Assembly (NCBI GenBank): GCA_026982695.1
Contig: JALSGS010000014.1
Coordinates: 62,001-126,000, forward strand
Direction of reading: 5' to 3'
Source of the DNA: Saprospiraceae bacterium
Lineage (GTDB): Bacteria; Bacteroidota; Bacteroidia; Chitinophagales; Saprospiraceae
DNA: 64,000 nt
Each line of letters starts with the position of its first letter. Position 1 is the stretch's first letter. Shown here in pieces: positions 1 to 8,327 of the stretch. Below the pieces are notes generated by a model. The model saw only the letters and a program-made list of their open reading frames with translations. It was not told the DNA's origin and did no database searches. Position numbers and translations under genes: made by a program.

Positions 1-2
1 TG

Positions 3-323
3 GGCAACATGAAAAGTGGAAATGGATGGACTACCAAACTACGTCAAGGACAGTACTACGACTTTGCCATCATTTACGCTGGCCTCGATCGGCGCATTTA
101 CAACCTCCAAGTACCCACTCAAGATACCGTGATTAACATTGTTAGCCCAGTGTACAACTTTACAGAAACGATTGTAGTAGATTATGTGCCGGGGTCCAAT
201 GGTGTAGGCCAAAAGTTACATCTTAACTATCAGGGCATCCAGATGCCTCAACTGGCCTGTGATGAGTATCTCATGTACTTCAACCCCGATGGCACTCCTA
301 TCAATCCCGACAACGGCAACTGA
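3..323 (+). CDS. Hypothetical protein, C-terminal part (gene starts before the window)
   Basis: An open frame runs in from the left edge and ends at a TGA at 321-323. An ATG at 9 lies in frame, but nothing upstream separates it from the window edge, so the true start is probably outside. The visible ~106 residues are beta-rich (FAIIYAGLDRRIYNLQVP, then an acidic, proline-rich tail ending NPDNGN). No family was recognised. A strong hairpin follows the stop and supports a real gene end. Confidence 0.5.
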   Translation, partial: GNMKSGNGWTTKLRQGQYYDFAIIYAGLDRRIYNLQVPTQDTVINIVSPVYNFTETIVVDYVPGSNGVGQKLHLNYQGIQMPQLACDEYLMYFNPDGTPINPDNGN

Positions 324-342
324 TCCTTTGTCTTTTAAGCAT

Positions 343-380
343 GTAGTGCCAGCTTCCTTGCGCAAGGAGGCTGGCACTAC
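343..380. terminator. Strong hairpin terminator between convergent genes
   Basis: A 17-bp stem (GTAGTGCCAGCTTCCTT paired with AAGGAGGCTGGCACTAC, one G-T wobble) closes a GCGC loop. It sits between the plus-strand gene ending at 323 and the minus-strand phosphorylase ending at 430, so it probably serves both. The T-tract is weak on each side. Confidence 0.7.
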
Positions 381-429
381 GCATTTTGACACAATGCCAT
401 TTGCCTTTCGACAAGGTGGCTTCCCTCAT

Positions 430-2142
430 TCAGTTCAGTTGTACACCCGACGTAGAAATAAGCTGCTCTAACCCCGAGTGGCGGTTGCGGAACGTATAGA
501 TCTTTTCATAGTATTCCTTTGCCATGCGTTTACTATCAAAGAAAGGAATGATCTGTTGCATGCTGCGCCTACGTATGACTGCCCATTCATCTGGACGCTG
601 ATAGTAAATAGGCAATACACGCCTGCGCAATACTTCCATCAGATGTTTGCGATCCTGTTCGTCTATGTACTCAAGAGGTTGCGATAAATCGGCAAGAGGT
701 ACTACAAAAGCATTATGACCATCTTTAGCAAACTCGGGAATCCAGCCATCCCAGGTCGAGCAATTGATAGCCCCATTCATTGCAGCTGTCATGCCACTTG
801 TGCCCGAAGCTTCTCTGGTCACTCGGGGGTTATTCAACCACACATCAGCACCTCGTTTTAGCGCCTTAGACAGATTCATCTCATATCCCGAAAGCACAGC
901 CACATTGGGAAATTGGGCAGCCATATGCGACAACTTGTTGAACGTAGCAATAGCTCCATAGTCTTTCGGATAGGGCTTGCCCGCCCAAATAAGCTGGATG
1001 GGATGCTCTTTGTTCGTCACCAACTGGACAAACTCCTCCCAGTTACGCGTAATAAGATCAGGGCGCTTATAGGCGGCAAAACGCCTGGCCCACACAATAG
1101 TGCACACATCAGGATCAAACAGCTTGCCCGTTTGGTCAGCGACGACCTGGAAAAGTTCTGCTTTCATTTGTCGTTTGCGCTGGCTTATCTCTACATCATC
1201 GCCTTTTTCCAAAGCCTCATATAGCTGGTGGTCGTGCCAATAGGCAAAGTCTTGGGCATTAGTGACATGTACAATTGGACAAATGCCATCATAATTGCGC
1301 CACATATCGCGTGCCACCTGGCCATGCAACTTCGACACGCCATTGGCCATACGCGCCATGCGCAATGCAGCCAATGAAAGGTTGAATGTAGATTCATCAA
1401 TCCCTGTGAGCTGGATCACTTCTTCGCGACGCACCCCCCCAAAGAATCCCATGCGTTCGAGTAGGGCAATATCGTGCGATTCATTGCCGGCAGGCACGGG
1501 CGTATGCGTAGTAAACACCAAGTGATCGCATACCGCTGCAGCAGACCGCCATTTTTCATACAGATAGAATGCCGCAGGCAGTCCATGGGCTTCATTAAGA
1601 TGATACACCTGAGCGTCGAAACCAATGTGATCTAACAACTGAGCTCCCCCCCGCCCCAAGAGGATGTATTGAGCGATTTTGGTCTCTACGTTGTCATCGT
1701 ACAGCCTATGACAAATCGTACGAGCCAAATAATCGTTCTCGGGTACGTCAGTAGAAAGCAAGAATATAGGGGCAGTGCCAAACACTTCTGGCGGCAGATA
1801 CCAGGCACGCACCCATACAGGATGCCCATTTACCTCAATCCGATATTGAATGCCTGTGTCTTCCAAAAAGCTATAAAATCGCTCTCGGAATACCGCGCTC
1901 ATCTCATTTTGTTCGTTCCACTGTTGCTCGTAGTAACCGTACTTCCACAAAATGCCAATGCCAATTAGCTGCTGCCGCAGCGCGTAGGCACTCCTCATAT
2001 GAGAACCCGCTAAATATCCCAACCCACCAGAATAAATCCGCAAGGGATGGTCTATGCCGAACTCCATACAGAAATAGGCCACTTTCCTGCGATATGCATC
2101 ACTGATTTTATAGGGGTGCGTGAAAGGCTGAAGTCTTCCCAT
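430..2142 (-). CDS. Alpha-glucan (glycogen/starch) phosphorylase-family protein
   Basis: 570 residues. It belongs to the short GT35-type family of alpha-glucan phosphorylases, which release glucose-1-phosphate from glycogen or maltodextrins in the cytoplasm. Visible landmarks are an N-terminal VAYFCMEFGIDHPLRIYSGG block, HLNEAHGLPAAF, FTTHTPVPAGNE, IVWARRFAAYKRPDL and the late REASGTSGMTAAMNG block. The frame can be extended to a TTG at 2250. The ATG at 2142 is preferred because AAGGGCAGGT precedes it and homologues begin at this PF.HPY region. Oddity: in the late glycine-rich block, where the cofactor lysine of classic phosphorylases lies, a Thr is seen (SGTSGMT). Whether this is normal for the subfamily cannot be settled here. 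The family call is firm; the exact substrate is not. Confidence 0.85.
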   Translation of the reverse strand: MGRLQPFTHPYKISDAYRRKVAYFCMEFGIDHPLRIYSGGLGYLAGSHMRSAYALRQQLIGIGILWKYGYYEQQWNEQNEMSAVFRERFYSFLEDTGIQYRIEVNGHPVWVRAWYLPPEVFGTAPIFLLSTDVPENDYLARTICHRLYDDNVETKIAQYILLGRGGAQLLDHIGFDAQVYHLNEAHGLPAAFYLYEKWRSAAAVCDHLVFTTHTPVPAGNESHDIALLERMGFFGGVRREEVIQLTGIDESTFNLSLAALRMARMANGVSKLHGQVARDMWRNYDGICPIVHVTNAQDFAYWHDHQLYEALEKGDDVEISQRKRQMKAELFQVVADQTGKLFDPDVCTIVWARRFAAYKRPDLITRNWEEFVQLVTNKEHPIQLIWAGKPYPKDYGAIATFNKLSHMAAQFPNVAVLSGYEMNLSKALKRGADVWLNNPRVTREASGTSGMTAAMNGAINCSTWDGWIPEFAKDGHNAFVVPLADLSQPLEYIDEQDRKHLMEVLRRRVLPIYYQRPDEWAVIRRRSMQQIIPFFDSKRMAKEYYEKIYTFRNRHSGLEQLISTSGVQLN

Positions 2143-2652
2143 ACCTGCCCTTTTTATTGTTGAGGAAAGGAAATTGCATCCTTTCAAAATCTCCAAGATC
2201 GGTAGCGTAAAGGTATTAAACTGATCTTTTCGCCGAATTTCAGTGCTCAAATAAAAAACCTTTTTGTTGCCGATGTACAGCGCTTTCGCTCAACGGCAAG
2301 TTTTTCCCTTTAAAGGGCCAACTCAACACGCAATTCCAAATTCTCGATTACTTCATAATATGGAAAAATAGCTTTATATTGGCAGCAGCAAGCGGCAGCC
2401 TTGTACCTACCCAACTATAGAGTGGCTGTATGCTTATAGTTTGCTGCATACCTTTTCACTACTACTAGCAGGCTTAAGAGTCTCAGCTTCCAGGCATCTA
2501 CTCCTTCCCCATTGACATAAATGCCTTTCGCCTGGCAAAGGACAGGTCAGTTGTTTTCCCCTTCGCAAACAAATCAACGAGCACTACACTGTACAAAGAA
2601 TGAATTACGCTTTGTGCTACTACATCTATTTTCTCAAAAAACGAATCATCCT
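2143..2652. promoter_or_regulatory. Divergent intergenic region between phosphorylase and SprB-repeat gene
   Basis: About 510 bp separate the chosen start codons at 2142 (minus) and 2653 (plus). In-frame upstream extensions of both genes (to TTG 2250 and ATG 2521) look non-essential. No clear operator, RNA gene or perfect TAnnTTTG box was found. The region presumably carries both promoters. Confidence 0.3.
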
Positions 2653-5600
2653 ATGGACACACGTATACACTTTGCGTCCTGGAATTATTTCCTTTATGTA
2701 AGTGGGCTTTTGCTGACACTTCTCTACACAACCCCTGTAGCTGGACAAATCACTGTAGTGCTACAAGCTACTCCACCGAGCTGTGGCGGTTTTGCTAATG
2801 GCACAGTTACGGCTTGGCCATCAGGTGGAGTACCTCCCTATGCATATCTGTGGAACACAGGTGATACTACACAAGTCATTAGCAATTTGCCAGCAGGCAC
2901 ATATAGTGTTGTAGTAACAGATTCTTTGGGCAATACTGGCAATGCCCAAATCACATTAACTGAGCCCCCACCTCTATGGGCAGGCATAGTGCACGTCAAC
3001 TGTGCACTACCTGCTACCTTAACAGCAGATGTAAGTGGAGGCACACCACCCTATTCGTTTAACTGGAGTACGGGGGCTACTACACAAACCATTACTGGCC
3101 TAGATCCAGGCTACTATTGCGTGACGATCATGGACGCAAATCTTTGCGGCGTAGTCACCTGTAGTACAGTGGCAGATAGTGTATTAAATGTAGCAGTAGC
3201 CGTGACCGATGCAGCCTGCAATGGTGCCGGAGGCACCGCTACTGCCATTGTAAGTGGAGGCGTCGCACCTTACACTTACCTGTGGAATACAGGAGATACC
3301 ACTGCAACTATAGACAGCTTGCCACCTGGCACTTATGTAGTAAATGTAATGGATCAAGCAGGCTGTACTGCCAGTGATTCTGGAAGCGTACAAGCAGCCG
3401 GAGGCATTTCAGCATGGTTAATTGTCAATAATCCCGTATGCGGGCAAAATAACGGCAGTATTACCGTCAATCCAATAGGAGGCACGCCACCTTATACCTA
3501 CCAGTGGAATAACGGGCAAACAGGCCAAACCATCACCAATCTACCACCAGGTACTTATACAGTGACAATAACGGACAGCGAAGGTTGTACGGGCACTAAA
3601 ACAGCCACCTTGATCGATCAATCGACACTCAGTGTACAAGCTACTGGAACACCCGAAAGCTGCAATGGGGCACTCGATGGTTCGGCCACAGCTACCACCA
3701 ATGGGGGCACCCCACCCATCAGCTTTGTTTGGAGTAATGGCCAAACAGGCTCTTCTATCACTAACCTGGCTCCTGGCACCTACACCGTAACTGCCACAGA
3801 CGTCAACGGATGTACCGCCACAGATACGGCTATCGTACAACCAGGCCCATCACTCACAGTGAATGTGGTAAGCTACGATGTCAGTAGCTGCGGTGGTAGC
3901 GACGGTTGGGCCATGGCACAAGCAACAGGTGGTACACCACCTTACTCTTACCAGTGGAGTACAGGTACTACAGGCAGTACCATAATCAATTTGCCGGCAG
4001 GTACTTATTCCGTCACTGCTACCGACAGCAACGGATGTAGTGGTACAGCAACTATATCGATCAATGAACCCCCAAATTTATTAGTTACGGCTATAGCCAC
4101 TCCTTATGTATGTCCTGGTCAAACCAACGGGCAGGCAATGGCATTTGTCAGTGGCGGCACCCTGCCCTATTTCTTCGAATGGAATACAGGTGCCACAACA
4201 GCTTCCATCAGCAACTTGGGCCCAGGCACCTACTCGGTAACAGTAACTGACATCAACGGCTGCAGTGGTGCCGATACTGTAATCATTGGCAATGCAGCGC
4301 CAGATTTCATACTCGACGTGATTATCAACCCACCATTGTGTTTTGGCGACAGCAATGGCAGTATCGAAGTAACGGGATGGGGGGGGACTCCACCCTATAC
4401 CTATGAATGGAATACGGGATCGACTAACAACGTACTCAGTTACATCCCTGCGGGCACCTACATCGTCACTGTTACTGAATCGAATGGCTGTAGTTTGGTG
4501 GATACCATCGTATTGCCACAGCCCGATCCATTAGTAGCTACCATCAATAGCCAGCCACCTGACTGCGAAGTACTCAATGGAAGTGCCACTGTAAATGTCA
4601 GTGGAGGTACTCCGCCCTATATGTATGAGTGGAACACAGGGGCCACTACTCCCACTATTAGCAACTTAGGTGCCGGCACATATGTAGTCACTGTGACCGA
4701 TGCACATTTCTGTACGACCATTGCCCAAGTAAACCTCCCTGCGCCCAATCCGCCGATGGTCACGGTTGTAGGTGAATCCCCTGATTGCTACGGCACCAGC
4801 ACTGGTTTGGCATCAGCCATAGTCACTGGCGGCACGCCCCCCCTAAGCTACCTATGGAGCACAGGGGCTACTATCCCAGAAATAGAAAATTTACCGCCAG
4901 GTACCTATAGCGTTACGGTCACTGATGCACAGGGCTGTACGGATTCCGCATCCATCATGCTTGTACAGCCCGATGAGTTGATCATCGATGTCATTCTCAT
5001 GCCGCCACTCTGTGCCGGTGATGCCAATGGTTCGATTGAGGTAAGTGGCTGGGGCGGCACTCCGCCTTACAGCTACCAATGGAATACAGGGGCTACTACC
5101 CCTATACTTGCCAATATTCCGGCAGGTACCTATACAGTCACTGTGAGTGACGCGCAGGGGTGCAGCACTACACAAGTCATCGAGCTACCAGAGCCCGCAC
5201 CACTCAACATAGCAGTAACTACCACTCCTAGTGCCTGCAACAGCGCCACTGGTACTGCTACAGCTACCGTAAGCGGTGGCACACCACCTTATACCTATCT
5301 GTGGAGCAATGGCCAAACAGGACCTATGGCTACTGGTCTGGCACCAGGCAATTACTCCCTTACCGTCAGTGATGCGCATAATTGTCAAAAAGCGGTACTC
5401 TTTACCATTGTACAGCCTGATCCGCCAGTCATAGACATCGAGGCAACAGATGTGAGCTGTCCTGGTGCTGCCGATGGTAGCCTTACGGCAAATGCTAACG
5501 GCGGCACACCACCATACTCGTTCCAGTGGAGCAATGGGCAAAATGGCCCTACCATCTTCAATTTGCCAGCAGGCAATTACTCAGTGACAGTGACCGATGC

Positions 5601-8244
5601 CAACGGCTGTACCGCTACGGCTATGGCTAGTGTAAATGAGCCTCCTCAAATGGTGCTCGAACTCAGCAGCACGCCGGAAAGCTGTATGGGAGACAACAAC
5701 GGAAGCGCTACTGTTACAGTTCAGTCTGGAGGCACTCCTCCGTACACCTATTTATGGAGCAACGGTGCCACTACGCAAACAATTACAGGTCTAGCACCGG
5801 GAAGTTATTCTGTAACCGTCACAGATGCCCACGGATGTAGTGCAAGTGGCGATGTATTTGTGGGCATGGGGGTCAATTTAGTCCTAAGTGTTACTCCTTA
5901 TCCCGTGGCTTGTTATGGGGATTCCACGGGCTCGGCCGCTGTGACTGTCAATGGTGGTGGCGCACCCTACACCTACATTTGGAGCAATGGTGCTACTGGA
6001 CCTTTAGCTGACAATTTGCCCGCAGGCACCTATTCCGTCACTGTGACCAATAGCACGGGCTGCACGGCTAGTGCCAGTACAGTCGTCACAGAACCTCCTC
6101 TTCTCACCATAGAGCTTTCAGGCACCGATCCCAGTTGTGCTGATACCTATGATGGCACAGCCAGCGTACTTGCTTCTGGTGGTACTCCACCCTATAGTTA
6201 TGAATGGAGTACGGGCGACTCTACTGCCACCATATCGGGTTTAGGAGCTGGCGTTTATGTGGTTACCGTCAGCGATGCGCACAATTGTACGACTATTGAC
6301 AGCATCCAGCTTTATAGCCCGCCGCCACTAACAGTATCGGTACAGAGCTCGGGTACTTGTGCTGGACAAGCCAATGGTAGTGCCTATGCACAGGCAAGTG
6401 GAGGCATCCCGCCCTACATGTTTGCTTGGAGCAATGGTCAAGGAGGAAATATGCTCACAGGTGTGGAGAGCGGCACGTACGGGCTGACAGTCACTGATGC
6501 ATCTGGCTGTACCACCACTACTACAGTGAGCGTACCAGAATTCGATACTCCTACCTGTGCAATCACCATTGTACAACCTGTCAGCACTCCTGGTGGCACA
6601 GATGGCATTGCCTCTGTACAGGGTGTAGGAGGCACTCCGCCCTACAGTTACCTGTGGCACGACGGTAGTACCGATTCCATAAACAATCAGCTGGCAGCAG
6701 GGCCTATTAGTGTAATCATTACGGATGCCAATGGCTGCACTTCGACCTGTAGTGCAATCATGCCTGCTCCGGCTAAGCTAGGCGACTATACTTGGCTCGA
6801 CTTAAACATGAATGGCATCCAAGATACAGGCGAACCTCCTATTGCTGGTATCCAGGTCGTGTTGTCAGGTACCAGCGCTGACGGGCAAATCATCTCAGGT
6901 GCTACTGTCACCGATGCCGACGGCATGTACATGTTTGTCGTGCCCCCAGGCACCTACAAAGTCACCTTCACTGCACCCACGGGTTATCAATTTTCACCTC
7001 CTGACCAAGGAAGCGATGATGCACTGGACAGCGACGCAGATCCTACTACGGGGATGACGCCCATGGTTACCGTCAATATGGGCGAGTACAACAATACCTT
7101 AGACGCCGGATTTTATCTCTCTGACACTTGCCAGAACGTAACTTACCCTGGGCAAATATGCTGCGACCAAGTGCTGTGTGGGCCGGGGCTTACCCCAGAT
7201 CCCATTGTCGAAACGCTTCCACCTGTAGGTGGCACAGGCCCCTTGGAGTATATGTGGTTGTATCACTATGAACCAGGACCATTTGATCCCTCTATATGGA
7301 CACCTATTCCAGGTGCCTATGGGCCCAATTACCAACCTGGCCCTCTGGATCAGACTACATATTTTGTGCGCTGTGTACGACGCGTGGGCTGCACGACCTG
7401 GTTTGAGACCAACATGATAGAGATTGTGGTAGACAGCGTTTCTTTTGCCCAAATCATTGCACCTGATACGGTCTGTGTCAACACACCAGTCACCTTGATG
7501 GCTGGTAATCCAGGGCCTGGTGCTACCTATAATTGGCACTTTGGTTTTGGTGCTATGCCGCAAACCAGTACGAATTCTACCGAGCAAGTCGTGTGGGGGG
7601 TACATGGAGTGAAAGTAGTCAGTCTGGAAGTGACGCGTGACGGTTGTACCACGCAAACAACGCGACACATTGTGGTGTCTAATGATCCAGTACTATGCGG
7701 AGGGCCTCTGATTGTAACAGCTACTCCCTTGAGCCAAAGTGTCGTGCAACTGGAATGGGAGCGCCCTGGCACACAAGACGATAGTTATCGCTATACGATA
7801 GAGCGCGCTCCTGATGGCCAAGCATTTGAAGTAATTGGACAACTTGCTGGAGGACAAGATGCTTTAGGGGCCTATTATCAATTTTTCGACACCTCACCCA
7901 AACAAGGGCACAACTTTTACCGCGTACGTCTGGAGTCAGCCAATGGTCCCACGGTACTTTCTAATGTAGTGGAAATAATGCTTACGGGCGCTTCTTCCAT
8001 AGCTATGGTTTATCCCAACCCTGCTGAGCAAACAGTATGGCTGGAGCTACTGGAGACACCTCAAGCTGAAGAAGTAAGCATTGCACTTTGGTCGGCCACA
8101 GGGCAAAAACTCATGGAACAACAGATCGACCCAAGTAAAGTCCGACATGTCGTGCCCGTACATCATTTGCCGAAAGGCATTTACTTGTTGGAGTTAAGCT
8201 ATGACCGATACGTCCAAAAGGTCTTCAAGCTCGTGCGCATGTAG
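2653..8244 (+). CDS. Giant secreted SprB-repeat protein with T9SS C-terminal sorting domain
   Basis: 1,863 residues from the ATG at 2653, chosen because it begins a clear signal peptide (MDTRIHFASWNYFLYVSG..., cleavage near PVAGQ). An in-frame ATG at 2521 would bury that signal behind 44 residues. The order is: signal peptide; 18 SprB repeats of ~75 residues (about nt 2821-6760) with the core GGTPPYxYxWxxG...LxAGTYxVTVTDxxGC; one SdrD-B/Cna-B-like domain (KLGDYTWLDLNMNGIQD); an Ig/PKD-like region (~nt 7130-7680); a fibronectin-type stretch; and a C-terminal domain starting MVYPNPAEQTVWLEL and ending in KVFKLVRM, as in T9SS type A cargo. SprB repeats occur in gliding adhesins of Bacteroidota. 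The likely role, inferred, is a surface adhesin or matrix protein. No T9SS machinery gene is nearby. Confidence 0.9.
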   Translation: MDTRIHFASWNYFLYVSGLLLTLLYTTPVAGQITVVLQATPPSCGGFANGTVTAWPSGGVPPYAYLWNTGDTTQVISNLPAGTYSVVVTDSLGNTGNAQITLTEPPPLWAGIVHVNCALPATLTADVSGGTPPYSFNWSTGATTQTITGLDPGYYCVTIMDANLCGVVTCSTVADSVLNVAVAVTDAACNGAGGTATAIVSGGVAPYTYLWNTGDTTATIDSLPPGTYVVNVMDQAGCTASDSGSVQAAGGISAWLIVNNPVCGQNNGSITVNPIGGTPPYTYQWNNGQTGQTITNLPPGTYTVTITDSEGCTGTKTATLIDQSTLSVQATGTPESCNGALDGSATATTNGGTPPISFVWSNGQTGSSITNLAPGTYTVTATDVNGCTATDTAIVQPGPSLTVNVVSYDVSSCGGSDGWAMAQATGGTPPYSYQWSTGTTGSTIINLPAGTYSVTATDSNGCSGTATISINEPPNLLVTAIATPYVCPGQTNGQAMAFVSGGTLPYFFEWNTGATTASISNLGPGTYSVTVTDINGCSGADTVIIGNAAPDFILDVIINPPLCFGDSNGSIEVTGWGGTPPYTYEWNTGSTNNVLSYIPAGTYIVTVTESNGCSLVDTIVLPQPDPLVATINSQPPDCEVLNGSATVNVSGGTPPYMYEWNTGATTPTISNLGAGTYVVTVTDAHFCTTIAQVNLPAPNPPMVTVVGESPDCYGTSTGLASAIVTGGTPPLSYLWSTGATIPEIENLPPGTYSVTVTDAQGCTDSASIMLVQPDELIIDVILMPPLCAGDANGSIEVSGWGGTPPYSYQWNTGATTPILANIPAGTYTVTVSDAQGCSTTQVIELPEPAPLNIAVTTTPSACNSATGTATATVSGGTPPYTYLWSNGQTGPMATGLAPGNYSLTVSDAHNCQKAVLFTIVQPDPPVIDIEATDVSCPGAADGSLTANANGGTPPYSFQWSNGQNGPTIFNLPAGNYSVTVTDANGCTATAMASVNEPPQMVLELSSTPESCMGDNNGSATVTVQSGGTPPYTYLWSNGATTQTITGLAPGSYSVTVTDAHGCSASGDVFVGMGVNLVLSVTPYPVACYGDSTGSAAVTVNGGGAPYTYIWSNGATGPLADNLPAGTYSVTVTNSTGCTASASTVVTEPPLLTIELSGTDPSCADTYDGTASVLASGGTPPYSYEWSTGDSTATISGLGAGVYVVTVSDAHNCTTIDSIQLYSPPPLTVSVQSSGTCAGQANGSAYAQASGGIPPYMFAWSNGQGGNMLTGVESGTYGLTVTDASGCTTTTTVSVPEFDTPTCAITIVQPVSTPGGTDGIASVQGVGGTPPYSYLWHDGSTDSINNQLAAGPISVIITDANGCTSTCSAIMPAPAKLGDYTWLDLNMNGIQDTGEPPIAGIQVVLSGTSADGQIISGATVTDADGMYMFVVPPGTYKVTFTAPTGYQFSPPDQGSDDALDSDADPTTGMTPMVTVNMGEYNNTLDAGFYLSDTCQNVTYPGQICCDQVLCGPGLTPDPIVETLPPVGGTGPLEYMWLYHYEPGPFDPSIWTPIPGAYGPNYQPGPLDQTTYFVRCVRRVGCTTWFETNMIEIVVDSVSFAQIIAPDTVCVNTPVTLMAGNPGPGATYNWHFGFGAMPQTSTNSTEQVVWGVHGVKVVSLEVTRDGCTTQTTRHIVVSNDPVLCGGPLIVTATPLSQSVVQLEWERPGTQDDSYRYTIERAPDGQAFEVIGQLAGGQDALGAYYQFFDTSPKQGHNFYRVRLESANGPTVLSNVVEIMLTGASSIAMVYPNPAEQTVWLELLETPQAEEVSIALWSATGQKLMEQQIDPSKVRHVVPVHHLPKGIYLLELSYDRYVQKVFKLVRM
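2821..6760 (+). repeat. 18 tandem SprB-type protein repeats
   Basis: Counted by eye from the GG(T/V)PPY...GC cores, at roughly 215-230 nt spacing. The units are well diverged at DNA level (different codons for the same motif), so this is an old protein repeat rather than a recent DNA amplification. Each unit generally ends in a Cys after TVTDxxG. Confidence 0.9.
8166..8178 (-). repeat. 13-mer GCCTTTCGGCAAA (copy in SprB-repeat gene)
   Basis: Exact copy on the minus strand (TTTGCCGAAAGGC on plus). Read as LPKG near the C-terminus of the giant protein. Confidence 0.85.
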
Positions 8245-8260
8245 CGTATAGATTAGGCTT

Positions 8261-8308
8261 AAAAAAGCAAGCGCCTTCCCAACTAGTTGCTGGGAAGGTG
8301 CTTTTTTC
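8261..8308. terminator. Bidirectional terminator
   Basis: The inverted repeat GCGCCTTCCCA / TGGGAAGGTGC is flanked by A6 on the left and T6 on the right. It therefore works as an intrinsic terminator on both strands, for the SprB-repeat gene (plus) and pnp (minus). Confidence 0.9.
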
Positions 8309-8327
8309 TAACACCAAAGGGTTTGAC

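Noticed and set aside
403-415. GCCTTTCGACAAG near the start of the window, and similar partial matches at 39202 and 52104
   Set aside because: Two or more mismatches to the 13-mer. They could be decayed copies but were not counted.
2143-2250. N-terminal extension of the phosphorylase from TTG 2250
   Set aside because: It lacks similarity to the family, and ATG 2142 has a ribosome-binding-like sequence and the expected N-terminus.
2821-6760. Regular repeats that could suggest a CRISPR array or minisatellite
   Set aside because: They lie in one long open frame, units are ~220 nt and diverged at DNA level, and they encode SprB domains.
7099-7668. 189-codon frame antisense to the SprB-repeat gene
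   Set aside because: Shadow of the coding frame; no family features and atypical composition.
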